DNA of 25,367 nucleotides from Butyricicoccus sp. (GCA_020025885.1 JAHHRJ010000031.1:1-25367), one strand, 5' to 3'; shown: positions 7,512 to 16,933, counted from the stretch's first letter. Notes: generated by a model from the letters alone, not told the origin. A program made the numbers and translations.

Positions 7512-10454
7512 ATGAAATATCCGTTTGCAGCCCGCCTGCTTTCAGCCAGTCTTTGTGCCTCCCTATTGGTAGGGAGTGCACAGGCTGCACTGATCGATGG
7601 TGGGTTTACCTACTCTTATCGCATTGGTGTGGGTACGACCTATCGCAATACCTACGCCGTCAATGGTGCAGGCACACAACGCGCCAATGCTATTGAATAC
7701 AAACCATCTCCGAATGTTTCCCCGATCAGCGTACTGTCTGGCACTCCATTCTACGGGAACAAGAAAACATTATCCCAAGCGGCAGCTGCGCTGGAAAATC
7801 AAGGCTATGATGTCATTGGCGGCATCAACGCAGATTTCTTCTCTATTGATAATGGCATTCCGACCGGTGTTGTCGTAGACAACGGAAGGATTATTGCCTG
7901 CAATACTTGGCAAAGTGCCGTTGGCTTCCGTGAAGATGGTTCTGCACTGATCGGACAGCCTGTTACATCCATTACCGTTTCTGGTGCATCTGGAAACGTT
8001 GGTGTCTATGGTTATAATAAGACCCGTACCGCAGTTGGTTTGTATTTGTTAGACTCTTACTACTATAATCAAACCCGATTTTCTACACCGGGTGACAGCA
8101 TCATTCTGGAGTATGAAAACAAAGCCGATCTGCGCATTGGACATGCTGCAAAATTCCGCGTTGTCGGCAAAATAACTGGCGCACAATCTTTCCCCATTGG
8201 GGAAAACCAAATGATCCTGACCCGCCGCTCTGACTGCAAGTCTCCTTGGATCGACTATCCAGAGGGCGAAGAACTGACCATTACGTTTAACTCTATGACC
8301 GCTGGCTGGGATGAGGTCAAGTATGCAGTTGGTGGTAAGGCACTTGTCACCAATGGACAGTCTACCCCAACCTCGATCGACCGCGGATCTGCAAACTGTG
8401 CCCGCACAGCAGTTGGAGTGAAAGCCGATGGTACTGTTGTTTTGTTTGAAGTCGATGGTGAATCCTCGTATAGCCGCGGACTCAATGCAAATGCACTCGC
8501 AGCTGAAATGATCGCACGCGGCTGTGTCTCCGCAGTCTGTCTCGATGGTGGCGGCTCTTCTATGATGAGTGTTCAGAAACCAGGAGAAAGCACGTCCAAG
8601 CTGATCTCTAAGCCCAGCGACGGTTCCGAACGCCGCGTCTCAAACTTTATCTTTTTGGTAAACAACAAGAAACCAGATGGCATCCCAACCTATCTTTATA
8701 TGGAACCATCTACACGCTATGTTCTGCCCGGTGCAACCGTTCCATTCACCGTTTCTGCACTGGACGATGCATCCGTAAAGACCACAACGCCAAGTGATAT
8801 TCTCTATACGGTTGCCGGGGATGTTGGAACGGCTTCTCATGAGAAATTCCAAGCTGGTACAACCACAGGTGTAACAACAGTATATGCACAGAGCGGAGAG
8901 GCAACTGGTGAAATGGAGCTGATGATCGTCGGTGCCATTACTTCCGCTAAGATCTCTGCCAACGGAAAAGCAGTTTCCTCTGTTTCTGTCAAGTCAGAAG
9001 AATCTATTGATTTGGATGCCTCTGTATCCTATAATGGCTTCCCCGTTTCATCACGCGATGATCTTCTGAAATGGAGTGTTAAAGGTGGAATTGGAACCAT
9101 TACAGAGGATGGTGTATTTACTGGCACCAAAAAGGGATCTGGCTCGGTCGTTGTCTCCTATGGCAATTACTCGCAGTCCATTCCAGTTGCAGTTGGCATG
9201 GGTGCACCGCAGACCCTGATTCCGATCTCCAACTTTGAAACCGATCAGCCACTCACCTCACTTGGACAGATCACACTGACCCGCACAGAAGATGCCGATC
9301 AGGTCGCACGCGGACGCGGTGCACTCGCTGCATCCATCCAAGGCGGTGGTATTCTGGAGATCCCAGAAACCGCAATCGATGGCGTACCAACACTATCCAT
9401 GTGGAGCAAGGCAGATGGTTCTTTTGCACTGACTGCTCTCTTTGCGGATGAAACGGGTGACGAACTTGAAGTGATTTTGACACCAGGTGTTGCCACAAAA
9501 TACCATCAGTTTATCTCCTGCAAGGCACCAGAAGGCGCAAAGTATTTGACTGGTCTGCGCGCAACCGGATCTGGTATGCTGTACCTTGACCAAATCCAGC
9601 TCAGCGAAACTGCTCCGATTGCAACCAGCGCACCAGAAATCACCTTTACCACAGCACCAACCACCGCTTCTGCTGGTGATGCTGTCACGGTAGCTGCAAA
9701 GATCACACAGGAAAATGGCACATACCCTGTCCGTACAGATTCTGTCAAGGCATATGTCAACGGCAAACTATCCTCTGCAAAGTACAATGAAGCAACCGCT
9801 TCGATCTCAATTGCATTGGGTCAGGTCGGTGCAGGACTGCATACTGTTGTTATTGAAGCTGCAGACGATGCTGGCAATCTGGCGCGACAGGCAGCGACCA
9901 TCACCGTTGGAAAAAACAACCCGCATGTCTTTGTAGATACGAGCAAAAGTTGGGCTGCCGATTACATCGACCGACTTGCAGCACGTGGCATTATGCAAGG
10001 ATCTACCGTAGATGGGCAAAAATACTACTATCCAGACTCCAATTTGAAGCGCAGCGAATTTGCAGCTATCATTGCGCGCACACTGAAATTGGACACATCT
10101 TCTACTGAGGGATTAAATTTCGTGGACAACGATGCCATTCCAAAGTGGGCACGCGGTGCAATTGCAGCCTGTGTGCGTGAAGGACTGATGGCAGGCACCG
10201 CCTCTGGCGAGTTTAACCCCAAAGCAAATATCACCCGTGCTGAGGTCATGACAGTCATTTCGCGCAGCCTACCGCGTGGCTATACGCCCAGCACAAAGAC
10301 GTATACCGACCAGAAGAAGATTCCCAAGTGGGCACTTCCACACGTACAAACGGTCACAGCGATCGGACTGGTAAGTGGGTACCGAGATGGTTCTATCCAG
10401 CCGAATGCGCGAATCACCCGTGCAGAAATCGCCAAGATCTTTTGTTATCTATAA
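7512..10454 (+). CDS. SLH-anchored phosphodiester glycosidase family (NAGPA-domain) surface protein
   Basis: This 980-residue exported protein has a signal peptide ending AQA (about 23-25). Residues about 90-385 match the phosphodiester glycosidase / NAGPA domain: GGINADFFSIDNG, GVVVDNGRII, ARTAVGVK, LFEVDG and CLDGGGSSMM. The middle (about 390-800) is rich in Thr, Ser and Val and looks like Ig-like or Big-type beta domains (for example ITSAKISANGKAV and an NPxx-free bacterial Ig pattern), followed by a carbohydrate-binding-like segment. Residues 805-980 hold three SLH repeats (FVDTSKSWAADYI, FVDNDAIPKWARG, YTDQKKIPKWALP, each with a TRAE or KRSE motif), which anchor to secondary cell wall polymer. 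Family members act on sugar phosphodiester linkages; the natural substrate here is unknown. The start lies 13 bases after aroEK with GAGGA upstream, so it appears co-transcribed with aromatic synthesis genes, an odd pairing. Confidence 0.85.
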   Translation: MKYPFAARLLSASLCASLLVGSAQAALIDGGFTYSYRIGVGTTYRNTYAVNGAGTQRANAIEYKPSPNVSPISVLSGTPFYGNKKTLSQAAAALENQGYDVIGGINADFFSIDNGIPTGVVVDNGRIIACNTWQSAVGFREDGSALIGQPVTSITVSGASGNVGVYGYNKTRTAVGLYLLDSYYYNQTRFSTPGDSIILEYENKADLRIGHAAKFRVVGKITGAQSFPIGENQMILTRRSDCKSPWIDYPEGEELTITFNSMTAGWDEVKYAVGGKALVTNGQSTPTSIDRGSANCARTAVGVKADGTVVLFEVDGESSYSRGLNANALAAEMIARGCVSAVCLDGGGSSMMSVQKPGESTSKLISKPSDGSERRVSNFIFLVNNKKPDGIPTYLYMEPSTRYVLPGATVPFTVSALDDASVKTTTPSDILYTVAGDVGTASHEKFQAGTTTGVTTVYAQSGEATGEMELMIVGAITSAKISANGKAVSSVSVKSEESIDLDASVSYNGFPVSSRDDLLKWSVKGGIGTITEDGVFTGTKKGSGSVVVSYGNYSQSIPVAVGMGAPQTLIPISNFETDQPLTSLGQITLTRTEDADQVARGRGALAASIQGGGILEIPETAIDGVPTLSMWSKADGSFALTALFADETGDELEVILTPGVATKYHQFISCKAPEGAKYLTGLRATGSGMLYLDQIQLSETAPIATSAPEITFTTAPTTASAGDAVTVAAKITQENGTYPVRTDSVKAYVNGKLSSAKYNEATASISIALGQVGAGLHTVVIEAADDAGNLARQAATITVGKNNPHVFVDTSKSWAADYIDRLAARGIMQGSTVDGQKYYYPDSNLKRSEFAAIIARTLKLDTSSTEGLNFVDNDAIPKWARGAIAACVREGLMAGTASGEFNPKANITRAEVMTVISRSLPRGYTPSTKTYTDQKKIPKWALPHVQTVTAIGLVSGYRDGSIQPNARITRAEIAKIFCYL

Positions 10455-10481
10455 TCTATTTTTTCAAAGGAGTTGTTGATC

Positions 10482-10916
10482 GTGGAGTTTGTTCCGTATC
10501 GTCATAAAGTTCAATATTACGAAACGGATGCGATGCGCATTGTGCATCATTCAAACTACATCCGTTTTATGGAAGAGGCACGCTGTGATCTCATGGAGCA
10601 GATGGGATATTCCTATGGGCGCCTGGAGGCTATGGGGTTTGGCATTCCTGTGTTGGGTGTCTCATGTGACTATACCCATATGAGCCGCTTTGGAGATGTT
10701 TTAGTCATTGGAGTCGAGGTCACCAAACTGAGCCCCACCCGTATGACCATCGCATATGAGATTCATGATGATGCCACTGGTGAACTGCGTGCTACCGGAG
10801 AAACGCGGCATTGCTTCCTGTCCAGTGCAGGGCATCCGATCTCACTCAAACGAGAAGCACCAGAAGCATTTGAATACTTCCGCTTACTGCTGCGAGAGCC
10901 AGAGCAGCTCCCGTAA
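10482..10916 (+). CDS. Acyl-CoA thioesterase, YbgC/4-hydroxybenzoyl-CoA thioesterase-like hotdog protein
   Basis: This small cytoplasmic hotdog-fold thioesterase hydrolyses acyl- or aroyl-CoA/ACP thioesters. The N-terminal QYYETDAMRIVHHSNYIRFM (Asp 16, His 22) is the family's catalytic stretch, and length (144 residues) is typical. I place the start at the GTG at 10482 because AAAGGAG (10466-10472) lies nine bases upstream; the in-frame TTG at 10473 touches the ribosome site and is unlikely. It sits 27 bases after the SLH gene and just before the operon terminator. An aromatic acyl-CoA substrate would fit the context, but that is a guess. Confidence 0.85.
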   Translation: MEFVPYRHKVQYYETDAMRIVHHSNYIRFMEEARCDLMEQMGYSYGRLEAMGFGIPVLGVSCDYTHMSRFGDVLVIGVEVTKLSPTRMTIAYEIHDDATGELRATGETRHCFLSSAGHPISLKREAPEAFEYFRLLLREPEQLP

Positions 10917-10928
10917 TAACGAAACCTC

Positions 10929-10959
10929 AAAAAGCTGTCGAAAATTTCGGCAGCTTTTT
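10929..10959 (+). terminator. Intrinsic terminator of the aromatic operon
   Basis: AAAAAGCTGTCG (10929-10940) pairs with CGGCAGCTTTTT (10948-10959), with one G-T pair and a seven-base loop, ending in a T run. It closes the + strand transcript after the thioesterase gene. Confidence 0.9.
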
Positions 10960-11059
10960 CGTTTGCTCTTTTCAGGAAGTCCAAAATATTTTTATCTTCC
11001 CATACGGGCATTGTCTTTTGCACTTAGCTTCTCTGTTTCCCATCATTCTAATAACACAC

Positions 11060-11109
11060 AAAAATGCCCCCAAGACCTGAGTCATGCTCAAAATCTTGAA
11101 GGCATTTTT
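11060..11109 (-). terminator. Intrinsic terminator after the GLUG/coiled-coil gene
   Basis: AAAAATGCC (11060-11068) pairs with GGCATTTTT (11101-11109), with CAAGA/TCTTG pairing inside. The hairpin abuts the stop of the - strand gene ending at 11112 and gives a T run on that strand. It faces the preceding + strand terminator, so convergent transcripts are separated. Confidence 0.8.
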
Positions 11110-11111
11110 AT

Positions 11112-14100
11112 TTATTCCTCTGTATTTGTTACATTTTCCTCTTGCCCTGCTGCATCTTCCGAAGTTTCCTCTGTCTTTGGAGCATCTTCAACCTCCACAG
11201 CCACTTCCTCTGATGTTGCTGCCTGTTCTTTTTTGCCGCGGCGCTTCTTGCGCACCAGCACCAAGATTACAAGCACGAGAGCGATCCCTGCAAGACCCAG
11301 TCCAACAAACAAAATAGTGCCATTTCGTTTGAGCACCATCACCGTTCCTTGGGAGAACTGCTCGTCGCTAACTAGATAGCTGCCATCCATCGTACTTGGA
11401 ACGATCTGCATTTTGCCATCCAGCATCATTGCGATCGCCTTGCCATCCTCTCCAGCACGCACCCGGATTGTCATTTGATCGGGCACAGGTGTATCATCCT
11501 TTACACGATAGGTATATGCGGAAACCAATGTATACCCGCTTGGGATCTGGCTTTCTTCCGGCTCCCATTCCCGAACGTCAATGGTTGCATTTGGCGAGAA
11601 CGCACCCTCTGCCAAAATTGCGGGCTGGCTGCCCGAAGAAGAGATTGTTGAGCGCAAATTATCGTAGATTGCATGAATGACCTGGCTGCGCACAATATTT
11701 TGGGTTGCAAACTCTTCCCACTTGCCAAAGCTATCATCTGCTTCCGGAACTTCTGGAATCAAGCTCTGATCCAGATTGCCATTGTAGGTTATCGGAATTT
11801 CTGCGATAGTCTCTCCATGCGCAACGAATGTGAGCTTGAAGTCCAGAAAATCTGCTGGAACGCCGCTCAGTGTTTTAAACGTTGTAAAGTCAACGCTACG
11901 CGACTGTCCTGCATAGTTAATGCCATCCACACCAGCATAGTCTTCGTTCAGGAAATAGTTTTCCGATACGGTACCAGATGCAGAACCTGCAATTGCACCC
12001 AAACACTCGCCATCGCTGTCAATGCGTGTCATTGCACGGCAGGCAATAATATCCTTACCCTTACCTGCAATGCCGCCAATCTCATCGCTGCCCACAAGAT
12101 CTGTCAAAGACGCACAATTTTGGATCTTGCCGCCTGACTCACCGGCAATACCGCCGATCTTGCTGCCCGATTCACTTTCCACCTTGCTCTTGTTGACACA
12201 TCCGATTGCCGCACCCAATTCCGAGCGACCAAAGATACCGCCTGCGCATTCATTTTTTGCTGTAATCGTGCCATCATTGCGGCAATCTCTTACCGTTGCC
12301 TTCAAGAATGCATGGGTATCTACTGTGAGCTTTTCCCCATCCAAATCGATGTCTTCTTCTGGATCGATTTTAAGCTCTGGTGCGATCATGCCCGCAATAC
12401 CGCCGACATTGGCATCTGCCTCAATCACAGCTGTGTTCTTGCTGGAAACCACGCGACCAGGTCCGCTCAGTCCCTCACGATCAGAGATATCATCCACAGT
12501 CTTTTCAGGTACTTTGACAAGGTTTGTGACTGCATCTTTCACGCGATTGAGCTGCGCGATAATCGACTTGGTTGTACCATGGAGATCGGTATTTGTACTG
12601 GACGCGCCGCTTGTCATCTGTCCCACGCGATCATTGATGATCGTCAGCTGACTGTTGACGTCGTTCATTGTATTCTTGCCCTTCTCTCCCAATGTGCTTG
12701 TATAGGCACGTAATCTATTTTGAATCGTGCTCATATTGCCATTGATCTGACGCAGACTATTCATCGCATTGCTGCTGTATGCTGCCGTATCCGAATTGAT
12801 GGTGCTTGATAAATTTTCCAATTTCTCCAATGCCTTCTCTGCTTCGCGCAAAGAGGACTGAATCTCATCCGCAGACTGTCCGATGCCCCATTGCACATTG
12901 TTGACCATCAGTTTCAGTGCATCATTTGCATCAGACAATGCCTTCTTGACACGTGCCAAACGATCGGATGGTTTAATGTCTCCCAGCTCACGCAGTGCAG
13001 CTTGGAGCTGCTCCATCTTTTCTACCTCTGTGCCACTGCCTGCCAGAATACCTGCAACCTGTTCTACAAAGCGGTTGAGTCGTTGTAAGTCACCCTTTGC
13101 ACCTTCCAGCTCAGCCAGCGCATTCTCCATCTGTTTACGCACAGTCGCAGATGCGTTATCCACTTCTTCCACTGCATCTGTCACACCATTTGTGAGGGTA
13201 TATGGAACTTCCATCAGGTTCTTGCGGACTTTCTTCATCTGTTTGATGACCTGATCCATATTTTTGCTTGTCTCCTGAATGAATGCATCCGAATCATTAA
13301 TCAGCCCACCCACTGAAAGGTTGATAGACTGCGCCGAAACATGCACGTCATCGAGCATTGCATCTGCATCGTCAATTGCTTCAACGCCTGCACTGTGTGC
13401 GGTATCTCGGATGGAGCTCATAGCATCATTCATAACCTTAAAGTCATCGATGGCATTGCCTGCCGCACTGGAAACCTGATCTGCCAACTGATTGAGCAGT
13501 CCACTGAGACTATCCAGTGCATGATCGAGATCATCAATTGGCTTTGTGCCATACGTCATATCGATATACGGTTCAAATTGTCCAACGATACCGCCAACAT
13601 CCTTGCGTCCATATACCTTGCCATGGTTCACGCAGGAAATGACACTGCCATCTTGTATACCAACAATGCCGCCCGTATTGTACCCAACATGCTGATATCC
13701 AATCTCTGCCTTGTTGGTACAGGATGCGATCACGCCTGTTGACTTGCCCGTGATACCGCCTGTATTGGTTGGTGACTGATCGCCGTCTGTATTGACTGAA
13801 CCTTCATTGATACAGCCCTCGATTCGACCTTCGCTTCGTCCCGCAATGCCGCCTGCGTTGGTGCTGCCTGTTACAACTGCCTGATTAAGACAATCCATCA
13901 CCACACCGCTTGCTTCATTGACACCAACGATACCACCAATGCTTTCGTCACCTGTTACTGAACCCTTAACTGCACAAGAGCGAATGGTTCCCTTATTTCG
14001 TCCTGCAAGCAGTCCGAGTCCTGACTTTGTACCTTCTGGCTCTACCGAACCAGAAACAGTCAGGCTGTAAACCGTAGCGCCTGGTTCGATGTAACGAAAC

Positions 14101-14417
14101 AGTCCACGATCGGAACCTTTGCCGCGGCTATTGTATCCGCTAATGGTATGATGGTTTCCATTAAACGTTCCGGAAAAGACCGGAACAGAAACTGAACCAT
14201 AGCCAGACAAATCAATATCTTGCTCCAAAATAACAGTCAGTCCTTGTGAATAGGTATTATTGGCACAATTCTTTGCAAACGTCTTAAATTCACTCGCATT
14301 TGTAATGCGAACCGTGCGTGTGGCTGGAGCATCCACAGCAACCGCGGATACAAGCGGCGTAGTCAGAAGTAGGACTGCCATTCCACATGCCGTGAACCGT
14401 TTGAAATGGTCTCTCAT
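11112..14417 (-). CDS. Membrane-anchored surface protein: GLUG-repeat (beta-helix-like) domain split by a long helical insertion
   Basis: This 1101-residue protein has a signal peptide (about 1-26). GLUG-type repeats (GGIxG followed by a Cys-Asn type turn) occupy about 118-285 and resume at about 660-815. Residues about 291-655 are almost free of aromatic residues, rich in Ala, Leu, Asp, Lys and Asn, and read as long helices or coiled coils. A membrane segment (about 1034-1055: LFVGLGLAGIALVLVILVLV) is followed by RKKRRGKK and an acidic cytoplasmic tail of about 40 residues. There is no LPXTG or SLH anchor. Its ATG overlaps the transporter stop as ATGA (14414-14417), with AGGAGG ten bases upstream, so the two proteins are translationally coupled and probably partners. 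I infer an extracytoplasmic adaptor or scaffold role for the MMPL transporter. No enzyme motif is visible. Confidence 0.85.
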   Translation of the reverse strand: MRDHFKRFTACGMAVLLLTTPLVSAVAVDAPATRTVRITNASEFKTFAKNCANNTYSQGLTVILEQDIDLSGYGSVSVPVFSGTFNGNHHTISGYNSRGKGSDRGLFRYIEPGATVYSLTVSGSVEPEGTKSGLGLLAGRNKGTIRSCAVKGSVTGDESIGGIVGVNEASGVVMDCLNQAVVTGSTNAGGIAGRSEGRIEGCINEGSVNTDGDQSPTNTGGITGKSTGVIASCTNKAEIGYQHVGYNTGGIVGIQDGSVISCVNHGKVYGRKDVGGIVGQFEPYIDMTYGTKPIDDLDHALDSLSGLLNQLADQVSSAAGNAIDDFKVMNDAMSSIRDTAHSAGVEAIDDADAMLDDVHVSAQSINLSVGGLINDSDAFIQETSKNMDQVIKQMKKVRKNLMEVPYTLTNGVTDAVEEVDNASATVRKQMENALAELEGAKGDLQRLNRFVEQVAGILAGSGTEVEKMEQLQAALRELGDIKPSDRLARVKKALSDANDALKLMVNNVQWGIGQSADEIQSSLREAEKALEKLENLSSTINSDTAAYSSNAMNSLRQINGNMSTIQNRLRAYTSTLGEKGKNTMNDVNSQLTIINDRVGQMTSGASSTNTDLHGTTKSIIAQLNRVKDAVTNLVKVPEKTVDDISDREGLSGPGRVVSSKNTAVIEADANVGGIAGMIAPELKIDPEEDIDLDGEKLTVDTHAFLKATVRDCRNDGTITAKNECAGGIFGRSELGAAIGCVNKSKVESESGSKIGGIAGESGGKIQNCASLTDLVGSDEIGGIAGKGKDIIACRAMTRIDSDGECLGAIAGSASGTVSENYFLNEDYAGVDGINYAGQSRSVDFTTFKTLSGVPADFLDFKLTFVAHGETIAEIPITYNGNLDQSLIPEVPEADDSFGKWEEFATQNIVRSQVIHAIYDNLRSTISSSGSQPAILAEGAFSPNATIDVREWEPEESQIPSGYTLVSAYTYRVKDDTPVPDQMTIRVRAGEDGKAIAMMLDGKMQIVPSTMDGSYLVSDEQFSQGTVMVLKRNGTILFVGLGLAGIALVLVILVLVRKKRRGKKEQAATSEEVAVEVEDAPKTEETSEDAAGQEENVTNTEE

Positions 14418-16873
14418 TTGCTTTTTTCCTCCTCTAATTGAAACGCCGGATCTGCCGGATCTTTTGGAATTGGTTTTTTGCTTTCAATCATTGCATTCAC
14501 GTCGCCGCGAATCAATCCACGAATCTCACCATCCACAAAGCCGGAAACATGACCACGAATATGTCCATCTACACGCATAATACCGCCAGAAAAACGCTGC
14601 TTGCGGTCAATATTCAGCGTAATTGCGGTGCGTTCGATCAAGGTATCACCAAGCAGCAGAAGCTGTGGCAGTACGGTCATAACCAAAATGATAGATGTGA
14701 GTGTACCGCGTCCCAATGCAAGTCCCAGTGAGCTGATTGCAGGATTGGTTGAGATAAAGCCGATCAAGAAACCAGATACTGTCATGATCGATCCTGATGT
14801 CAGAATGGTTGGGAAGCTCTGGTTGAGCGTCTCAACAACCGCTTCGTGGTGTCCCAGCTCTTCTTTCAGTTCCATATATCGGTTTGTAATAACGATCGCA
14901 TAGTCAATGGTCGCGCCCATCTGAATGGAGCTGACAACCAAGTAACTAAGGAAGAACAGGTTGGTATCCATAATGGCTGGGAATGAGAAGTTAATCCAAA
15001 TACTGCCCTGAATGGTCAAAACCAGCAAGATCGGCAAACCTGCGGATTTAAAGGTAAAGAGCAGAATGACCATAACAAAGAGTGCAGTCAAAATGCTGAT
15101 TTTCAGGTTGTCATCCATAAACGAGCTGGAAAGATCCTGCGCGTTGGTGGAATTACCAACCAGAATGACATCGTCCCCATAATACTGTGCTGCGATGTCG
15201 CGCATTTGTTCCAGCAGTGCAAAGGTTTGCGGGCTTTCCTCAGGAACATCTGCTGTAAAGACCAAACGGGACCAGTTATCGCCTTGCAGCTGCGGCAAAC
15301 CAGTATCCAGTTGTTCTTGCAGGTCATTGACTTTATCTGCCTGCTCCCCTTCCAGCTTAAATACACCCTTGTCCTTTTGTTCGCACAAGAACTGGAAGCT
15401 ATCTACCAGCGGAATTTCATAATCATCTGGGTTCTGGAAAATTGCGCCATATTCTTCATGATCTAAGCCATATGCCTGATACAGCAAACGTGCAAGCTCG
15501 ATATCCACGCCTGCAAGTTCGGCAAACTGGCGCGGCTTGAGCTTATCTGTCAGCATATGCCCTTCGGCTTCAGTATTGGCAAGTCCCTGTGCCCGCTTGA
15601 TCTGCGGCAAATTACTGATCTCTGTTAAGATCTTGCCTTCCTTCTCGTAGTCCCCGCGTGGTACGAGCAGTGCAATCAGATTCTGATTGCCAAATGTATC
15701 CGAAATGCGGTCAAATGCAATACGCTGTTCTGGTGGGTTATTCGTATCAATGACATTTTCCGAGAAACAGTACTCACACTGATTGGAAAGGTAAATACCG
15801 CCTACCATAAAGACCAAGAAGATCGGCGGCAGGATATAGCGCAGCTTCACGTCCATCTTACCGATAAAGCTGATCTTGGGCACCAAATTGGAATGGCGTG
15901 TACGCTCAATGCCCTTACTAAACAGCATCAGCAAACCGGGCATCAAAAGGAATACGGTGAGCATACTGCAAATAATGCCCTTGGACATAACCGCACCCAT
16001 ATCAAAACCGATACGGAATTTCATCAGCATCAGCGCGATCATACCTGAGATGGTCGTCAAGCTGGAAGAAGAAATTTCTACGATTGCCTTGGACAACGCC
16101 GCAATATCCGCTTCACGTGCGGGCTTTGTCTCGCGCTCTTCCATGTATCTGTGGCAAAAAATGATCGCATAGTCAATTGCAAGCGCAAGCTGCAATACAA
16201 TGGCGACCGAGTTTGTAATAAAGGATACCTCACCAAACCAGTAGTTTGTGCCCATATTGAGCACCGCCGCAACCGCAAACACGATCAGGTATACCGGAAC
16301 CTCCATATAACTTTTGGAAGTAAATAACAGCACCAGAATGATAACGATGGCTGCGATGACCAGAATGATACCCATTTCACTTTGCAGCTGTGCTGAGGTA
16401 TCCAAACCCACAGGCGAGCTGATATATGTATCATACGATGCAAGTGCCGCCTTGATGCTGTTCATCGCGCGGAGCGATTCTGGCGCATCCTCTTCGCCAT
16501 CAAATGAAACTCCAATAAGTGCGGAGGAGCCTTTGTAATGCTCTTCTGTGTCATCAAACTCAACGCTGGATACACCATCGATTGTTTCGATTTGGTCAGC
16601 CAACTTTTGCGCTTCATCCAGCGTAATGTTCGTGATCATAAATTGGCCTGCACCAAGCGTTGTGAATTCATCTTCCATCAGCGTCAGTCCACGGCGTGTT
16701 TCTGTGTCCGCTGGCAAATATGTGGTAATATCGTCATTGACGCGAACCTTGCCAACCGAACTGGCACAAAATAGGACAGCCGCCAAAAACACGAGATAAA
16801 ATGCTTTGCGTTTGTCCACAATGAACCGTGCCAGACGCATCATAAAATCTTCTGACTTGTGTTCCTCTGACAT
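14414..16873 (-). CDS. RND/MMPL family transporter
   Basis: This integral membrane protein has the duplicated RND plan: one membrane helix near the N-terminus, a large outer loop, about five helices, then the same again (12 expected). Each half has the diagnostic proton-relay stretch IDYAI in its fourth helix (Asp about 234 and 657), followed by R/N-RYMEx. In bacteria MMPL proteins (PF03176) move lipids, peptidolipids or hydrophobic compounds out of the cytoplasmic membrane using proton motive force. I place the start at 16873 (MSEEHKSED) because AAGAAAGG lies about ten bases upstream; an ATG at 16879 is possible, and the ATG at 16915 has no ribosome site and is close to the predicted transcript start. 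The tail beyond the last helix has an unusual Gly-X-Val/Ile repeat. It is first in a two-gene unit with the GLUG protein. The substrate is unknown. Confidence 0.88.
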   Translation of the reverse strand: MSEEHKSEDFMMRLARFIVDKRKAFYLVFLAAVLFCASSVGKVRVNDDITTYLPADTETRRGLTLMEDEFTTLGAGQFMITNITLDEAQKLADQIETIDGVSSVEFDDTEEHYKGSSALIGVSFDGEEDAPESLRAMNSIKAALASYDTYISSPVGLDTSAQLQSEMGIILVIAAIVIILVLLFTSKSYMEVPVYLIVFAVAAVLNMGTNYWFGEVSFITNSVAIVLQLALAIDYAIIFCHRYMEERETKPAREADIAALSKAIVEISSSSLTTISGMIALMLMKFRIGFDMGAVMSKGIICSMLTVFLLMPGLLMLFSKGIERTRHSNLVPKISFIGKMDVKLRYILPPIFLVFMVGGIYLSNQCEYCFSENVIDTNNPPEQRIAFDRISDTFGNQNLIALLVPRGDYEKEGKILTEISNLPQIKRAQGLANTEAEGHMLTDKLKPRQFAELAGVDIELARLLYQAYGLDHEEYGAIFQNPDDYEIPLVDSFQFLCEQKDKGVFKLEGEQADKVNDLQEQLDTGLPQLQGDNWSRLVFTADVPEESPQTFALLEQMRDIAAQYYGDDVILVGNSTNAQDLSSSFMDDNLKISILTALFVMVILLFTFKSAGLPILLVLTIQGSIWINFSFPAIMDTNLFFLSYLVVSSIQMGATIDYAIVITNRYMELKEELGHHEAVVETLNQSFPTILTSGSIMTVSGFLIGFISTNPAISSLGLALGRGTLTSIILVMTVLPQLLLLGDTLIERTAITLNIDRKQRFSGGIMRVDGHIRGHVSGFVDGEIRGLIRGDVNAMIESKKPIPKDPADPAFQLEEEKSK

Positions 16874-16933
16874 GAACATACAACCTTTCTTATGCGCTTT
16901 GTAGTGCGCTCTCATTGATTCTAATATAACCCT

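Noticed and set aside
12022..12651. Open frame of 209 codons on the + strand opposite the GLUG gene
   Set aside because: Its Pro/Ser repeats simply mirror the GLUG codons; there is no start signal.
11973..14066. GLUG repeats as a CRISPR array or DNA-level tandem repeat
   Set aside because: The repetition is at the protein level with divergent codons and no uniform spacer length.
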